Assembly: GCF_004022485.1 (NCBI RefSeq)
Contig: NZ_CP034951.1
Location: 2,666,001-2,730,000 of the forward strand
DNA length: 64,000 nucleotides
DNA from: Aequorivita sp. H23M31
Lineage (GTDB): Bacteria > Bacteroidota > Bacteroidia > Flavobacteriales > Flavobacteriaceae
Reading direction: 5' to 3'
Part shown: positions 42,088-51,635 of the stretch, piece after piece
Numbering within the stretch: the first letter of the stretch is position 1
Layout of the letters: each line of letters starts with the position of its first letter
Translations under genes and position numbers: made by a program
Notes under the pieces: model-generated
Databases searched by the model: none
Told to the model about the DNA's origin: nothing
What the model saw: only the letters and a program-made list of their open reading frames with translations

Positions 42088-44091
42088 CTATTTATAACTT
42101 CTAGCTTTTACTTCAATATTCTCATAATTAAGCTCCTCTTTATGGAGTATTTCATTCGCTGGATCGCCTGTATATTCCCACGCGGCAACGTACATATAGT
42201 TTTCATCGTCTCGCAAGGCTTCCCCCTCGTCGGTTTGAAATTCCTCACGGAAATGTCCACCTGCGGATTCATTTCTGTTGAGCGCGTCTTTTGCCATTAA
42301 TTCCCCGAGCTCCATAAAGTCTGCTACCCGAGTTGCTTTCTCCAATTCGGCGTTAAGTTCAAACTGGGTTCCCGGAACACGCACATCTCTCCAGAACTCC
42401 TCTCTCAGTTCCCTTATTTCGGCCATCGCTTCTGTTAAACCTTGTGCATTACGCGCCATTCCACATTTGTTCCACATGATATGGCCCAACTTTTTGTGGA
42501 AATAATCAACGGAATGTTTCCCTTTGTTGTTTAACAGTCTATCTAGGTTATCTTGAACACTTTTTTCGGCCTCATCAAATTCCGGGGAAGTTGTTGGGAT
42601 CTTTCCTGTTCTAATATCTTGCGCCAAGTAGTTTCCTATAGTATAAGGAATTACAAAGTACCCATCGGCCAAACCTTGCATCAGGGCCGATGCTCCCAAT
42701 CTATTGGCACCGTGATCACTAAAGTTTGCCTCTCCCAATACAAAGCATCCAGGAATTGTAGATTGTAAATTGTAATCTACCCAAATACCGCCCATAGTGT
42801 AATGTACTGCTGGGTAAATCATCATCGGCGTTTCGTAAGGATTCTGATCGACAATTTTTTCATACATCTGGAAAAGGTTACCGTATTTCTCTTTGATAAC
42901 TTGTTTTCCGTAGTTTCTTATTTCTTCGTGGGATGGATTATGGTTACCATGGACTATCGCCCGTTCTTTCCCATAGCGCTCAATTGCTGAGGCAAAGTCA
43001 AGAAACACTGCTTGTCCTGTTTTGTTGACTCCATAACCGGCATCACATCTTTCTTTGGCTGCTCGTGAGGCAACATCGCGTGGTACAAGGTTTCCGAAGG
43101 AAGGATACCTGCGCTCCAAATAGAAATCACGCTCTTCCAAAGATAAATCGTTTGGCTTTTTCTTTCCCTGTCTGATAGCTTCCGCATCTTCCTTTTTCTT
43201 TGGAACCCATATTCTACCATCATTCCGAAGAGATTCGGACATCAAGGTCAATTTGCTTTGGTGTTCTCCTGAAACTGGAATGCAGGTAGGGTGAATTTGG
43301 GTATAACAGGGATTAGCAAAATAGGCGCCTTTTTTATGAATCTTCCAGGAGGCAGTAACGTTACTTCCCATAGCATTGGTTGAAAGGAAAAACACATTAC
43401 CATATCCACCTGAGGCAATTACAACGGCATGGGCGGAATGTCTTTCTAGTTTTCCGGATACCAAGTCCCGGGCAATAATTCCTCTTGCTTTTCCATCCAC
43501 TACAACCAAATCTAGCATTTCGTGACGGTTGTAAGCAGTAATCTTCCCTCTATTTATTTGTCGGTTCATTGCAGCGTAAGCACCCAAAAGCAATTGCTGG
43601 CCAGTTTGACCTTTTGCGTAAAAGGTTCGGGAAACCAAAACTCCTCCAAAAGATCGGTTATCAAGATATCCTCCATATTCGCGGGCAAAAGGAACGCCCT
43701 GAGCTACACATTGGTCGATAATATTTCCCGAAAGCTCTGCAAGTCGATATGAGTTTGCCTCTCGAGAACGGTAATCCCCTCCTTTTACGGTATCATAGAA
43801 AAGACGGAAATTAGAGTCGCCGTCTCCTTGATAATTTTTGGAAGCATTAATACCTCCCTGTGCTGCGATGGAGTGGGCACGTCTCGGAGAATCCTGGTAA
43901 CAGAATGTTTTTACATTATAGCCAAGTTCTGCAAGCGTTGCGGCGGCACTTCCACCGGCAAGTCCGGTCCCGATGACTATAATATCAATATTACGTTTAT
44001 TGGCCGGGTTAATGAGATTTAAATCATTTTTATGTTTTGTCCATTTGTCGGCCAATGGGCCTTCAGGAATCTTTGAATCTAATTTTGACAT
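42088..44091 (-). CDS. sdhA: Succinate dehydrogenase flavoprotein subunit
   Basis: The 667-residue protein has the FAD-binding [21 protein letters not shown], the flavinylation-type segment [19 protein letters not shown], and [18 protein letters not shown], with [15 protein letters not shown] and the [26 protein letters not shown]-terminal FAD motif. Length fits the Bacteroidota SdhA/FrdA. It oxidises succinate in the TCA cycle at the membrane. It follows sdhC by 11 bases on the minus strand. Confidence 0.97.
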   Translation of the reverse strand: MSKLDSKIPEGPLADKWTKHKNDLNLINPANKRNIDIIVIGTGLAGGSAAATLAELGYNVKTFCYQDSPRRAHSIAAQGGINASKNYQGDGDSNFRLFYDTVKGGDYRSREANSYRLAELSGNIIDQCVAQGVPFAREYGGYLDNRSFGGVLVSRTFYAKGQTGQQLLLGAYAAMNRQINRGKITAYNRHEMLDLVVVDGKARGIIARDLVSGKLERHSAHAVVIASGGYGNVFFLSTNAMGSNVTASWKIHKKGAYFANPCYTQIHPTCIPVSGEHQSKLTLMSESLRNDGRIWVPKKKEDAEAIRQGKKKPNDLSLEERDFYLERRYPSFGNLVPRDVASRAAKERCDAGYGVNKTGQAVFLDFASAIERYGKERAIVHGNHNPSHEEIRNYGKQVIKEKYGNLFQMYEKIVDQNPYETPMMIYPAVHYTMGGIWVDYNLQSTIPGCFVLGEANFSDHGANRLGASALMQGLADGYFVIPYTIGNYLAQDIRTGKIPTTSPEFDEAEKSVQDNLDRLLNNKGKHSVDYFHKKLGHIMWNKCGMARNAQGLTEAMAEIRELREEFWRDVRVPGTQFELNAELEKATRVADFMELGELMAKDALNRNESAGGHFREEFQTDEGEALRDDENYMYVAAWEYTGDPANEILHKEELNYENIEVKARSYK

Positions 44092-44102
44092 AACTTTAAT
44101 TT

Positions 44103-44765
44103 TTAGAAGGATCCATTAAAATGTAGGTACAATGCAATAAAAATGAATCCAAGAGGGACTACTACTGCATAAAACTGTGTAAATCCTCTGAGACCTTTAG
44201 AGTATTTATTGTTCCAACCGATACTCTGGAAGGTAGATGAAAACCCGTGCCATAAGTGGAGCGCCAGTAATACAAAGGAAATGCAATACAGAGCTGTACG
44301 TACCGGATCGGCAAATTTATGGACCATCTCTGTATAATACCGGGTAGGATCCAATGGTCCTCCTTGAATATATTTAATATTCATTTCCGGAAACCAGAAG
44401 TCATAAAAGTGCAAACCTAAGAATGCCAAAATCACTAATCCAGAGATTAGCATATTCCGGGAAACCCAGGTTGAATTTCTATTCCCCTTATAAGATTTGT
44501 AACTTATCTTACGCGCATTTCTGTTTCGAGCTTCCAGAATAAAACCCATTATAAAGTGGAAAACCACCGCGAAAGCTAGGATCGGCTGTAATATAAACTG
44601 AACAGCGATATTGGTACCCATAAATTCTGACCAACTATTGAAGGTCTCTGGATCAAATACAGAAGATAAATTGATGGTAAGGTGTTGCGCTAGAAATAAC
44701 ACCAAAAATAGCCCAGATAGTGCCATCGCGAACTTTCTGGCTATTGAAGTAGATAATATTGCCAT
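44103..44765 (-). CDS. sdhC: Succinate dehydrogenase cytochrome b subunit
   Basis: The 220-residue protein has five membrane segments ([119 protein letters not shown]), with His residues placed for two haems. This is the single-subunit cytochrome b type used by Bacteroidota, so no sdhD is expected. It is the first gene of sdhCAB. Confidence 0.95.
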   Translation of the reverse strand: MAILSTSIARKFAMALSGLFLVLFLAQHLTINLSSVFDPETFNSWSEFMGTNIAVQFILQPILAFAVVFHFIMGFILEARNRNARKISYKSYKGNRNSTWVSRNMLISGLVILAFLGLHFYDFWFPEMNIKYIQGGPLDPTRYYTEMVHKFADPVRTALYCISFVLLALHLWHGFSSTFQSIGWNNKYSKGLRGFTQFYAVVVPLGFIFIALYLHFNGSF

Positions 44766-45172
44766 TATTCTTTTGTTTCAGGAATTGTTATACAAAAATA
44801 GGATTCAAACACATTGACACCAAACATTCAGGCGCTATTGTAAGCTATTTAGAATGGGTTTAAATACAAAATAATCGACACTTACCAAAATGATTTTCAG
44901 AGGTTTTATTATTCAAGGAACTTATCTGATATTATAAGTTTCAAATTTCTCGTGTAATGCAAAATGGATAGACTTTTATTTTGAAGACTTTTTAATCTCA
45001 AAACCTCTTTTATTGTTTAAAGTTTTAAATAGAAAAATAAGGTCCTTTGTAGTAAGGGAGAATTGAGAACCATAAAATTGAATAGATATAAGCGAGGCAA
45101 AAACCCTTTGTTTTTATTAATTTTATAGACTTGATTCTTTTAAGAATCCATAATTCATATTAAAAAATTAAG
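44766..45172. promoter_or_regulatory. Divergent gap with the sdh operon promoter
   Basis: On the minus strand TTTG (complement of 44821-44824), a 20-base spacer and TATTTTTG (complement of 44793-44800) form a promoter 28 bases from the sdhC start. The rest of the 407-base gap holds nothing else I recognise. Confidence 0.6.
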
Positions 45173-45787
45173 ATGCTTTTAAATCAAAAAGACCATTGGG
45201 AAACCGTCTATAAAACCAAGGATGCGAGTCAAGTAAGTTGGACGCAGTCTGTCCCCATAACCTCTTTGGAATTTATTCATTCCCTTAATCTTCCAAAAAA
45301 TGCTGCAATTATTGATGTTGGTGGAGGGGACAGCAATCTTGTAGATTATCTATTGGATGCGGGGTTTACGGATATTACAGTTTTGGATATTTCATCGCAC
45401 GCATTGGAAAAAGCAAAACTACGATTGGGGGAAAAAGCAAAGAGGATCAATTGGGTAGTTTCAAATATTACCGAATTTAATCCCACAAAACAATACGATC
45501 TCTGGCATGACAGGGCTGCCTTTCATTTTCTTATTGAATCAGATGAAAAAGATTCATATTTGAAATTAATCCGGGACACGGTAAAAAATTATTTGGTTAT
45601 CGGGACATTCTCAGTAAACGGGCCCACAAAATGTAGCGGTCTGGAGATTACTCAATATTCCGAGAATACTTTATCGAAATTTTTGGAGCCCCATTTTGAA
45701 AAAATAAAATGTAAAACCGAGGATCATATTACCCCATTCAACACCTCTCAGAATTTTCTATTTTGTTCTTTTAAACGTTTGAAATGA
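45173..45787 (+). CDS. Class I SAM-dependent methyltransferase
   Basis: The 204-residue protein has SAM motif I as IIDVGGGDSNLVDYLLDAG, an acidic residue ending strand two in ITVLDISSHALEKAK, and NWVVSNITEFNPTKQYDLWHDRAAFHFL. The opening KDHWETVYKTKDASQVSW is typical of the TehB/UbiE-like small methyltransferases. Substrate unknown. Its stop overlaps the start of the following DUF1801 gene by four bases. Confidence 0.85.
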   Translation: MLLNQKDHWETVYKTKDASQVSWTQSVPITSLEFIHSLNLPKNAAIIDVGGGDSNLVDYLLDAGFTDITVLDISSHALEKAKLRLGEKAKRINWVVSNITEFNPTKQYDLWHDRAAFHFLIESDEKDSYLKLIRDTVKNYLVIGTFSVNGPTKCSGLEITQYSENTLSKFLEPHFEKIKCKTEDHITPFNTSQNFLFCSFKRLK

Positions 45788-46161
45788 AAGGGGATCAAGA
45801 ATTCGAGGAGGCAATCCAAAGCTTTTCCGAGGAAATAAAAAATATGTCCCGTCAAACTCGGAATTTAATTAGAAAAATTTTTCCCGAAGTTGTTGAGGTC
45901 GTCTGGAAAAAGCAAAAGAACATTGGATTTGGCACGGGTCCAAAGAAAAAAACGGAACACTTTTGTTGGCTGATGCCGGCTACGAAGCATGTAACTCTTG
46001 GATTTAATTACGGTGCTCAATTGCCGGATCCCAGCAATATACTAGAAGGTACGGGAAAATTATTCCGACATTACAAGGTGAAAAATGAAGTTGATCTATC
46101 CAATCAGGATTTAATCAACTTAATAAAATTTGCCATCGATTTTAGAGGGAAGAAAATTTAA
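45784..46161 (+). CDS. DUF1801 family protein
   Basis: The 125-residue protein has the DUF1801/YdhG-like pattern: SFSEEIKNMSRQTRNLIRKIFPEVVEVVWKKQKNIGFGTG, then HVTLGFNYGAQLPDPSNILEGTGKLFRHYKV. This fold is small and its function is unknown. It is translationally coupled to the methyltransferase gene through an ATGA overlap and followed closely by a DoxX gene. Confidence 0.85.
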   Translation: MKGDQEFEEAIQSFSEEIKNMSRQTRNLIRKIFPEVVEVVWKKQKNIGFGTGPKKKTEHFCWLMPATKHVTLGFNYGAQLPDPSNILEGTGKLFRHYKVKNEVDLSNQDLINLIKFAIDFRGKKI

Positions 46162-46177
46162 AATACATTTTTTGATT

Positions 46178-46582
46178 ATGAGAAAAGCTATTAAATTGTT
46201 TTTAAGACTGGCACTTGCGGCCGGATTTTTATCCGCTGTTGCCGATAGATTCGGCTTTTGGCCGGATAATGTTAGCGCGTGGGGAAACTGGGAGAGCTTT
46301 TTACAATATACGGCAACTATCAATCCTTGGTTTCCAAGTTCGGCAATTCCAGCTCTCGCTATAATCGCCACGTGTGCTGAGATTATATTTGCAATTTTCC
46401 TTATAATCGGCTTTAAGACAAAATTGTTTGCAAATCTAAGTGGCCTGCTTTTGCTCATTTTCGCCCTTTCCATGAGTTTCTCCATTGGCATAAAACCCGT
46501 TTTCGACTACTCTGTTTTTATTGCCTCTGCTGGAGCTTTCGCCTTAGGCGCTATGAAAGAGAAATTTTGGGAAGTGGGATAA
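46178..46582 (+). CDS. DoxX-like membrane protein
   Basis: The start is at ATG 46178, giving 134 residues; the longer frame from 46130 lies within the end of the previous gene. There are four hydrophobic segments: LFLRLALAAGFLSAVADRFGFW, AIIATCAEIIFAIFLIIGF, LSGLLLLIFALSMSF and VFIASAGAFALGAM, with the DoxX-type GFLSAVADR opening. The role of this family is poorly defined, perhaps redox or osmotic. Confidence 0.75.
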   Translation: MRKAIKLFLRLALAAGFLSAVADRFGFWPDNVSAWGNWESFLQYTATINPWFPSSAIPALAIIATCAEIIFAIFLIIGFKTKLFANLSGLLLLIFALSMSFSIGIKPVFDYSVFIASAGAFALGAMKEKFWEVG

Positions 46583-46833
46583 CCATTATTCAGAAAAGAG
46601 TAAAGAGAAAAGAGAACAAAGAATAAAAAACAAAGAACCAATAAGTATCAGGAGCCAAGAACCAGGACCCAAAAATCAAAGAGCCACTGGGCTGCCGAAG
46701 CTTGATCGAAGTTGGAGGACCACGATTCAAGAATCTTAATCTGAAAATTCCTGAAAGGAGTAGAGTTATTTAAAAAATACCTTGTTGGAAAGAATGGAAT
46801 GAACCTAAAGTTGTAAGTTTTAGAGGTTCAAAT
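46583..46833. other. Purine-rich low-complexity intergenic region
   Basis: A run of AAAGAG, AACAAAG and AAGAACCA-type words lies at 46591-46680, followed by CTGCCGAAGCTTGATCGAAG, a decayed piece of the palindromic repeat. No gene is seen. It lies between the convergent DoxX and large outer-membrane-type genes. Confidence 0.4.
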
Positions 46834-49800
46834 TTAGAAATAAGCTCGCAATTGTACACTTCCCGTATGCACGGTTTTAGTGGTTTCACTCTTTCTGCCA
46901 AAATAAGATAGGTTTGCATCCAGATATTTAGTTATCCTCTTTTGAAAGAGCGCTCGCCAAGTAAAGTTGGTTCCGGGCTGCAAACCTTCAAGCATTTGGT
47001 AGGCCACTGGAGAATAGGCATTCCCCATAAAATCATTGTCAATATAATTAAATTCTCCGTTGATGGATATTTTTTCCGAATTGGAGTACGCAAATGAAAA
47101 GCCCAAGGTCTGTTGTTTCAACTCCTCAAGCCCCAACTGATTTCCAGCGTTTTTAAGATTGTAGAAAACATCAAAGCGGGTTTGTTGGTTAAGCAAATAG
47201 GAAAGCTTTGGATTTAGTTCTTGGGATTTTAAGCGATAATTTCTGTTCTCAAAATTTTCCGACAAACTTTCATTCGAACTGTTGGCCGCCTTGAGATTGA
47301 ATAGCCATGCTTCCCAAAATTTGTGGCTAAAGTTCAATTGGTGGCTTTCCAGTTCGTTCTTTTGTAGTCCAATAGCCAATAGATTATCAGAAGAGCTAGA
47401 TACAAAGGTGTAGCTCGTGGTAAAATGCTGTTTTCCGCGATTAAAGAAAAGAGCATTTCTAAAATTAAGATTCAATCCCAATTGATCGTCGCCCCCATCT
47501 TTAAAAGGATTAATATTAAAGCCATCATTTCTGCGTTTTACTTTTCGATCCAATATATACGAGGTCTGATTGTAAAAATGGGAAAGCAACTTTTTGAAAC
47601 CTTCGCTATTTGACCAGGCTTGCGGATTTAAGGTAAGGATCTGACTAAACTTATTCTGTCGGATTTTCAAAAACACTTGATTGGGCAACAACACCCGTAT
47701 ATATTCAGCTTGGTCAGGAAATTGGGCCACTTCAAATTCTTCTAATTCCTGTATTCCATTATTGTTGTAATCAATCCACATGTATATTCCTTTTCCGGGA
47801 TCAGTCTTCACATAAGTATATTCCTGTTGGGGAACTACACCATTGTTCGTTTCCAAAGTGGTATTCCAATGTATTCCCCCATCAAAAAACATCTGATTAT
47901 ATAAAATCCTAGAATTGAATGATCGCTCCGTTTCCTTTGTTACCAATTCATTTTGCAGGGTGCTATCAATGCTCACGGAATTTTTGTAAAACGGTTCGTA
48001 TTTTACCGTACGATAGTTTGCAAAGGCAGATAACTGAGTATTTTCAGAATTGATCAATCGTGATTTCAAGTAATATGTATTGGAGGAATTCACTTTTTGC
48101 AAACGTTTGTTCCTAACACTATCGTTTACCCTAAATTGATAACCCATTTCCACAAAAACATTTGTACTGTCGCCAATACCTGAAAAAACTTCGTAAGACC
48201 TGAACTTTTGACTTATAATAGAAAGACTGTCATGTACCACATCTTTTATTCGGTTATCCTCCAAAGCTAATTTTCCTCCTACCCAGGCTTTTCTCAATGA
48301 ATAGGCAGTGGTATTATTTAGCCGAAAGAATTCCGTTGAAATAGAATCTGCCTTACTGTTCAACATACTTCCATAAGTGGTTATTCTGAGTTTTTTAAAT
48401 TTTAGTTCTGAAGCAATTAAGTGTCTCGAACCATTAAAATTCTCCGAATAATTTAGATTCTGAAACTCATAACGCCCACCTCCAATTTTGGGATGCGAGA
48501 CTTCAATGCCGGATACTACAAAACTTTGGTTTCCTCTGGGATCTACCAAATTCCAATCTCTATTAAACTCCACATTATATAATCTTTCAATAGTTCTAAA
48601 ATCTCTCTGTACATAATCCAAAGACCCAAGTGCATCGATTCTTAAAGTATCGGTGGTAGTCAGCACTCGTTGTCTAAAGGCCAATCTGCCTGCAAATCCG
48701 TCATTGTCATTGTTGTCAAGATCACTAAATAGATTTTGGTCGTTATTGCTCCCCGCAATTTCAAAATCTATTTTTGTTTTTTCTGTGGGGTGGTAGCTGC
48801 CAGTAAGACCGCCTATCTGTAGTTTTTCTGGAGGATCTAATCTAATAATGGGTTCGTAATTTCCCTGTTTTATTCCATTTATGGGTGGAACATACTCGTA
48901 TATGCGGCTTATGGAATTCTGACTTCCTACTATATAATTTCCATTATTACTACCCATTAAAGTAAACCGAACATTGTAAAGATCATCTTCCGGATCGTTG
49001 GAATAAACAAATACATCCACACCGTTGATTAAAATCTTTTTATAGAGAATTTTGTTTTCCGAATAAACATCTGGAACGGCGGAGGGTGCCATCATTTTGT
49101 CCTTATCGTCCCCTGCCTCTTGTAATATCTCCACCTGTTCCTTAGTAAGACTCTGTTGTAGTGGCTGGTTTTTTGCATCACTTTCCGAATATACATAAAC
49201 TCCCAAATCAAGTTTTTTACTGGAATAATTGCCCCCGCCATACCCAATAAAACGGGTGTAACTTCTATCAGTAAATTGATATTCCACGGTAATTCGCATA
49301 TTGGCAGTAATTGGGTAGGTCGGGTTAAATCTAATTTCTCCCGCATTGTAGTCTATTTCGTAGTCCTCGTTTTCACCTCGTTTTAGCAGAAGTCCATTTA
49401 CATAAACCTTCTCACTACCAGAAACAACCAGTATATAAAGTTCACCATTAGGTCCAACCAATTTATAAGGACCCTGGTTACCTTCTTGGCCTACAAATTC
49501 GCTTTTGGCGAAAACACCTTTAACCAACGCTCCCGAAGCAAAGGCCGAAATCTTGGAGCCATCTTCATTATGGATTATTCCACCCAAGGATATTCCCTGC
49601 ACCTTTTTGGTAAATCGTCCAAAATAGCTGCCTCTGTTTTCAAGATCAATATCTCCCGCACGAATATTCCAGTTGTCACTAAAAAGTTCAATAAAAATCT
49701 GGTCAAATTCATTTAAGCTCTGGGAATATCCTCCTTCCTGAACGGGAATATTGGCATCCTGGATAGAAGCACGGATTGCTACCTTCTCACTAAGTTTTCC

Positions 49801-50298
49801 GGTTATTTGAAGATCAAGCTGACTATTTACCACCGCGTTTTGATTATTCCCAATGGTAATTCCCCGCGAGATACTTCCGGAAGTATTTAAACCTTCAAAG
49901 GGTGTAAATATATTCTTATTAGTGCTTTCATGAAGTGAATATAATTTATCCATTCTTCCCGTGTTTTCCATGATAATCTTTTTATCCAGAGTAAAATATT
50001 CTTGGGTAAGGAATGAGGGATATTGCAGATATTCAATGGTAATAGAATCTTGTTGCTCTTGCAATTCATCGGAGAAAAATAAAGTACCCTTTTTAAAATC
50101 AATACGATAGCTAAAGGGATTTGGAGAATTACCCTCTTTGTCCATCAATATAAAGCGTTTAGGGTTTATACCAGAACTATCAAGAACCACCGAATCTCTT
50201 ACAGCAACTGTTTTTGTCCTGTAATTCGATTTCAAATCCTGCGCGAGCCCAATGGAGGTCGTGAGAATAAAAATCAAAAGCAGTAGGTATTTCATCAA
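46834..50298 (-). CDS. Large outer-membrane beta-barrel-type protein of unknown function
   Basis: The 1154-residue protein has a signal peptide (MMKYLLLLIFILTTSIGLAQ). The first 350 residues include a repeated Ig-like element (YILVVSGSEKVYVNGLLLKRGENEDYEIDYNAGEIRFNPTYPI) and VNSQLDLQITGKLSEKVAIRASIQDANIPVQEGG. The rest is a long run of alternating strands of barrel type (YRLKSQELNPKLSYLLNQQTRFDVFYNLKNAG), ending HTGSVQLRAYF with a C-terminal aromatic. This is most likely an outer-membrane barrel. I do not recognise the family. It has no partner genes on its strand. Confidence 0.65.
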   Translation of the reverse strand: MMKYLLLLIFILTTSIGLAQDLKSNYRTKTVAVRDSVVLDSSGINPKRFILMDKEGNSPNPFSYRIDFKKGTLFFSDELQEQQDSITIEYLQYPSFLTQEYFTLDKKIIMENTGRMDKLYSLHESTNKNIFTPFEGLNTSGSISRGITIGNNQNAVVNSQLDLQITGKLSEKVAIRASIQDANIPVQEGGYSQSLNEFDQIFIELFSDNWNIRAGDIDLENRGSYFGRFTKKVQGISLGGIIHNEDGSKISAFASGALVKGVFAKSEFVGQEGNQGPYKLVGPNGELYILVVSGSEKVYVNGLLLKRGENEDYEIDYNAGEIRFNPTYPITANMRITVEYQFTDRSYTRFIGYGGGNYSSKKLDLGVYVYSESDAKNQPLQQSLTKEQVEILQEAGDDKDKMMAPSAVPDVYSENKILYKKILINGVDVFVYSNDPEDDLYNVRFTLMGSNNGNYIVGSQNSISRIYEYVPPINGIKQGNYEPIIRLDPPEKLQIGGLTGSYHPTEKTKIDFEIAGSNNDQNLFSDLDNNDNDGFAGRLAFRQRVLTTTDTLRIDALGSLDYVQRDFRTIERLYNVEFNRDWNLVDPRGNQSFVVSGIEVSHPKIGGGRYEFQNLNYSENFNGSRHLIASELKFKKLRITTYGSMLNSKADSISTEFFRLNNTTAYSLRKAWVGGKLALEDNRIKDVVHDSLSIISQKFRSYEVFSGIGDSTNVFVEMGYQFRVNDSVRNKRLQKVNSSNTYYLKSRLINSENTQLSAFANYRTVKYEPFYKNSVSIDSTLQNELVTKETERSFNSRILYNQMFFDGGIHWNTTLETNNGVVPQQEYTYVKTDPGKGIYMWIDYNNNGIQELEEFEVAQFPDQAEYIRVLLPNQVFLKIRQNKFSQILTLNPQAWSNSEGFKKLLSHFYNQTSYILDRKVKRRNDGFNINPFKDGGDDQLGLNLNFRNALFFNRGKQHFTTSYTFVSSSSDNLLAIGLQKNELESHQLNFSHKFWEAWLFNLKAANSSNESLSENFENRNYRLKSQELNPKLSYLLNQQTRFDVFYNLKNAGNQLGLEELKQQTLGFSFAYSNSEKISINGEFNYIDNDFMGNAYSPVAYQMLEGLQPGTNFTWRALFQKRITKYLDANLSYFGRKSETTKTVHTGSVQLRAYF

Positions 50299-50666
50299 CT
50301 ATACAACTAAACAGTGCTGGATTTATTTCGTGGTAATGGTTCCACTCGCTATATAAACGTTGGAATTTGGCCAAAAGTAAATAAAACAACAATGAATTTG
50401 GAAACAACTTCAATTGCTAATGGTTAGGATAAATCCTACTATTTGAATATAACAAAACAATTCAGGAGTAATTTTATTTATTGCTCACTGGGCGTTCCTC
50501 CTGCCCAAGAAAAATGGGCAGGAGTCGGGCTATTCGCTACAAGTCCTCGCTCCCCAGAAAAAGGGTCGCTGTGGGATTTTCGCTGCTATCCCTAACGCGG
50601 GTTTATCTAAACCTTTATTTTTCGGTAATTTTACCAATTGAGTTCTACTATATTGAAAATATCTAA
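50299..50666. repeat. Divergent gap with a Bacteroidota-type dispersed repeat
   Basis: At about 50484-50603 the sequence reads CTCACTGGGCGTTCCTCCTG, then GCAGGAGTCGGGCTATTCGC, TACAAGTCCTCGCTCCC and GCTGCTATCCCTAACGCGGG. CTCCTGCCCA at 50498-50507 pairs with TGGGCAGGAG at 50516-50525. This resembles a dispersed GC-rich repeat often seen between flavobacterial genes. No gene is visible in it. Confidence 0.5.
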
Positions 50667-51431
50667 ATGAAAATAATTTCATACAATGTCAACGGCATTC
50701 GCGCCGCAATGCGAAAGGGTTTCATCGATTGGCTCAAAGCGGCAAATCCGGATATCATTTGTCTTCAGGAAATAAAAGCCAATTTTGATCAAGTGGAAAT
50801 AGAGGAAATAGAAAATGCCGGTTATCCGTATCATTATTGGTATAGCGCTCAGAAAAAGGGTTATAGTGGAGTTGCAATACTTTCAAAATTTAAACCTAAT
50901 CATATAGAATATGGAACGGGTATAGAATATATGGATTTTGAAGGGCGAAACATTCGTATTGATTTTGATGATTTTTCCGTTATGAGCCTATATATGCCCA
51001 GTGGTACCAACATCAATCGATTGGAACATAAGTTTACCTATATGGCCGATTTCCAGAAGTATATCGACTTGATAAAAACGGAAATTCCAAATCTGATAAT
51101 CTGTGGGGATTATAATATCTGTCATCAAGCCATCGACATTCACGACCCTATAAGAAATGCTAAAGTTTCTGGATTTTTACCCGTAGAAAGAGAATGGTTG
51201 GATAGATTTATGAGAAGTGGATTTGTAGATAGTTTTAGACATTTTAATAAAGAGCCTCATCAATATACTTGGTGGAGCTATCGGGCCAATGCACGAAACA
51301 ATAACAAAGGTTGGCGGATAGATTATAATCTGGTCTCAGAAACTTTGAGAGATAATTTAAAGCGAGCTGTCATTTTAAAAGATGCCCTGCACAGCGATCA
51401 CTGCCCGCATTTGGTAGAATTGGAGTTTTGA
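50667..51431 (+). CDS. xth: Exodeoxyribonuclease III
   Basis: The 254-residue protein has the whole exonuclease III/AP endonuclease pattern: IISYNVNGIRAAMRKGFIDWL, IICLQEIKA with the metal-binding Glu, MPSG, IICGDYNICHQAIDIHDP with the catalytic Asp and Asn, WRIDYNL and HSDHCPHLVE with the final catalytic Asp-His. It cuts at abasic sites and trims 3' ends in base excision repair. It is preceded by a dispersed repeat and has no obvious operon partner. Confidence 0.95.
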   Translation: MKIISYNVNGIRAAMRKGFIDWLKAANPDIICLQEIKANFDQVEIEEIENAGYPYHYWYSAQKKGYSGVAILSKFKPNHIEYGTGIEYMDFEGRNIRIDFDDFSVMSLYMPSGTNINRLEHKFTYMADFQKYIDLIKTEIPNLIICGDYNICHQAIDIHDPIRNAKVSGFLPVEREWLDRFMRSGFVDSFRHFNKEPHQYTWWSYRANARNNNKGWRIDYNLVSETLRDNLKRAVILKDALHSDHCPHLVELEF

Positions 51432-51500
51432 CTATTAGAAAAGAAAACCAAACACGAAGGTTATATTTTTTAATTCCTCGAAATGTCTTTGGATTTTGTA

Positions 51501-51635
51501 ATAATTTCTCCTCCCTTGGGAGGCTGGAATGGGACTTCAGTTAAAAACCCCAAAGGTTAGATTGCTTCATTCTTCGAAATACCTTTGGGGTTTAATTTTC
51601 CTAACTCCTCCCCTTGGGGGAGGCCGGGAGGGAAC
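51501..51635. terminator. Terminator hairpin flanked by G-rich repeats
   Basis: AAACCCCAAAGGT at 51545-51557 pairs with ACCTTTGGGGTTT at 51581-51593, between the convergent xth and aldehyde dehydrogenase genes. It is flanked on the left by CTCCCTTGGGAGG and on the right by CTCCCCTTGGGGGAGGCCGG, both G-rich units like those at 8411-8443 and 27388-27420. Confidence 0.75.

Noticed and set aside
46591..46680. The purine-rich tract as a gene or RNA
   Set aside because: It is low-complexity AAAGA/AACCA words with no open frame or folding signal.
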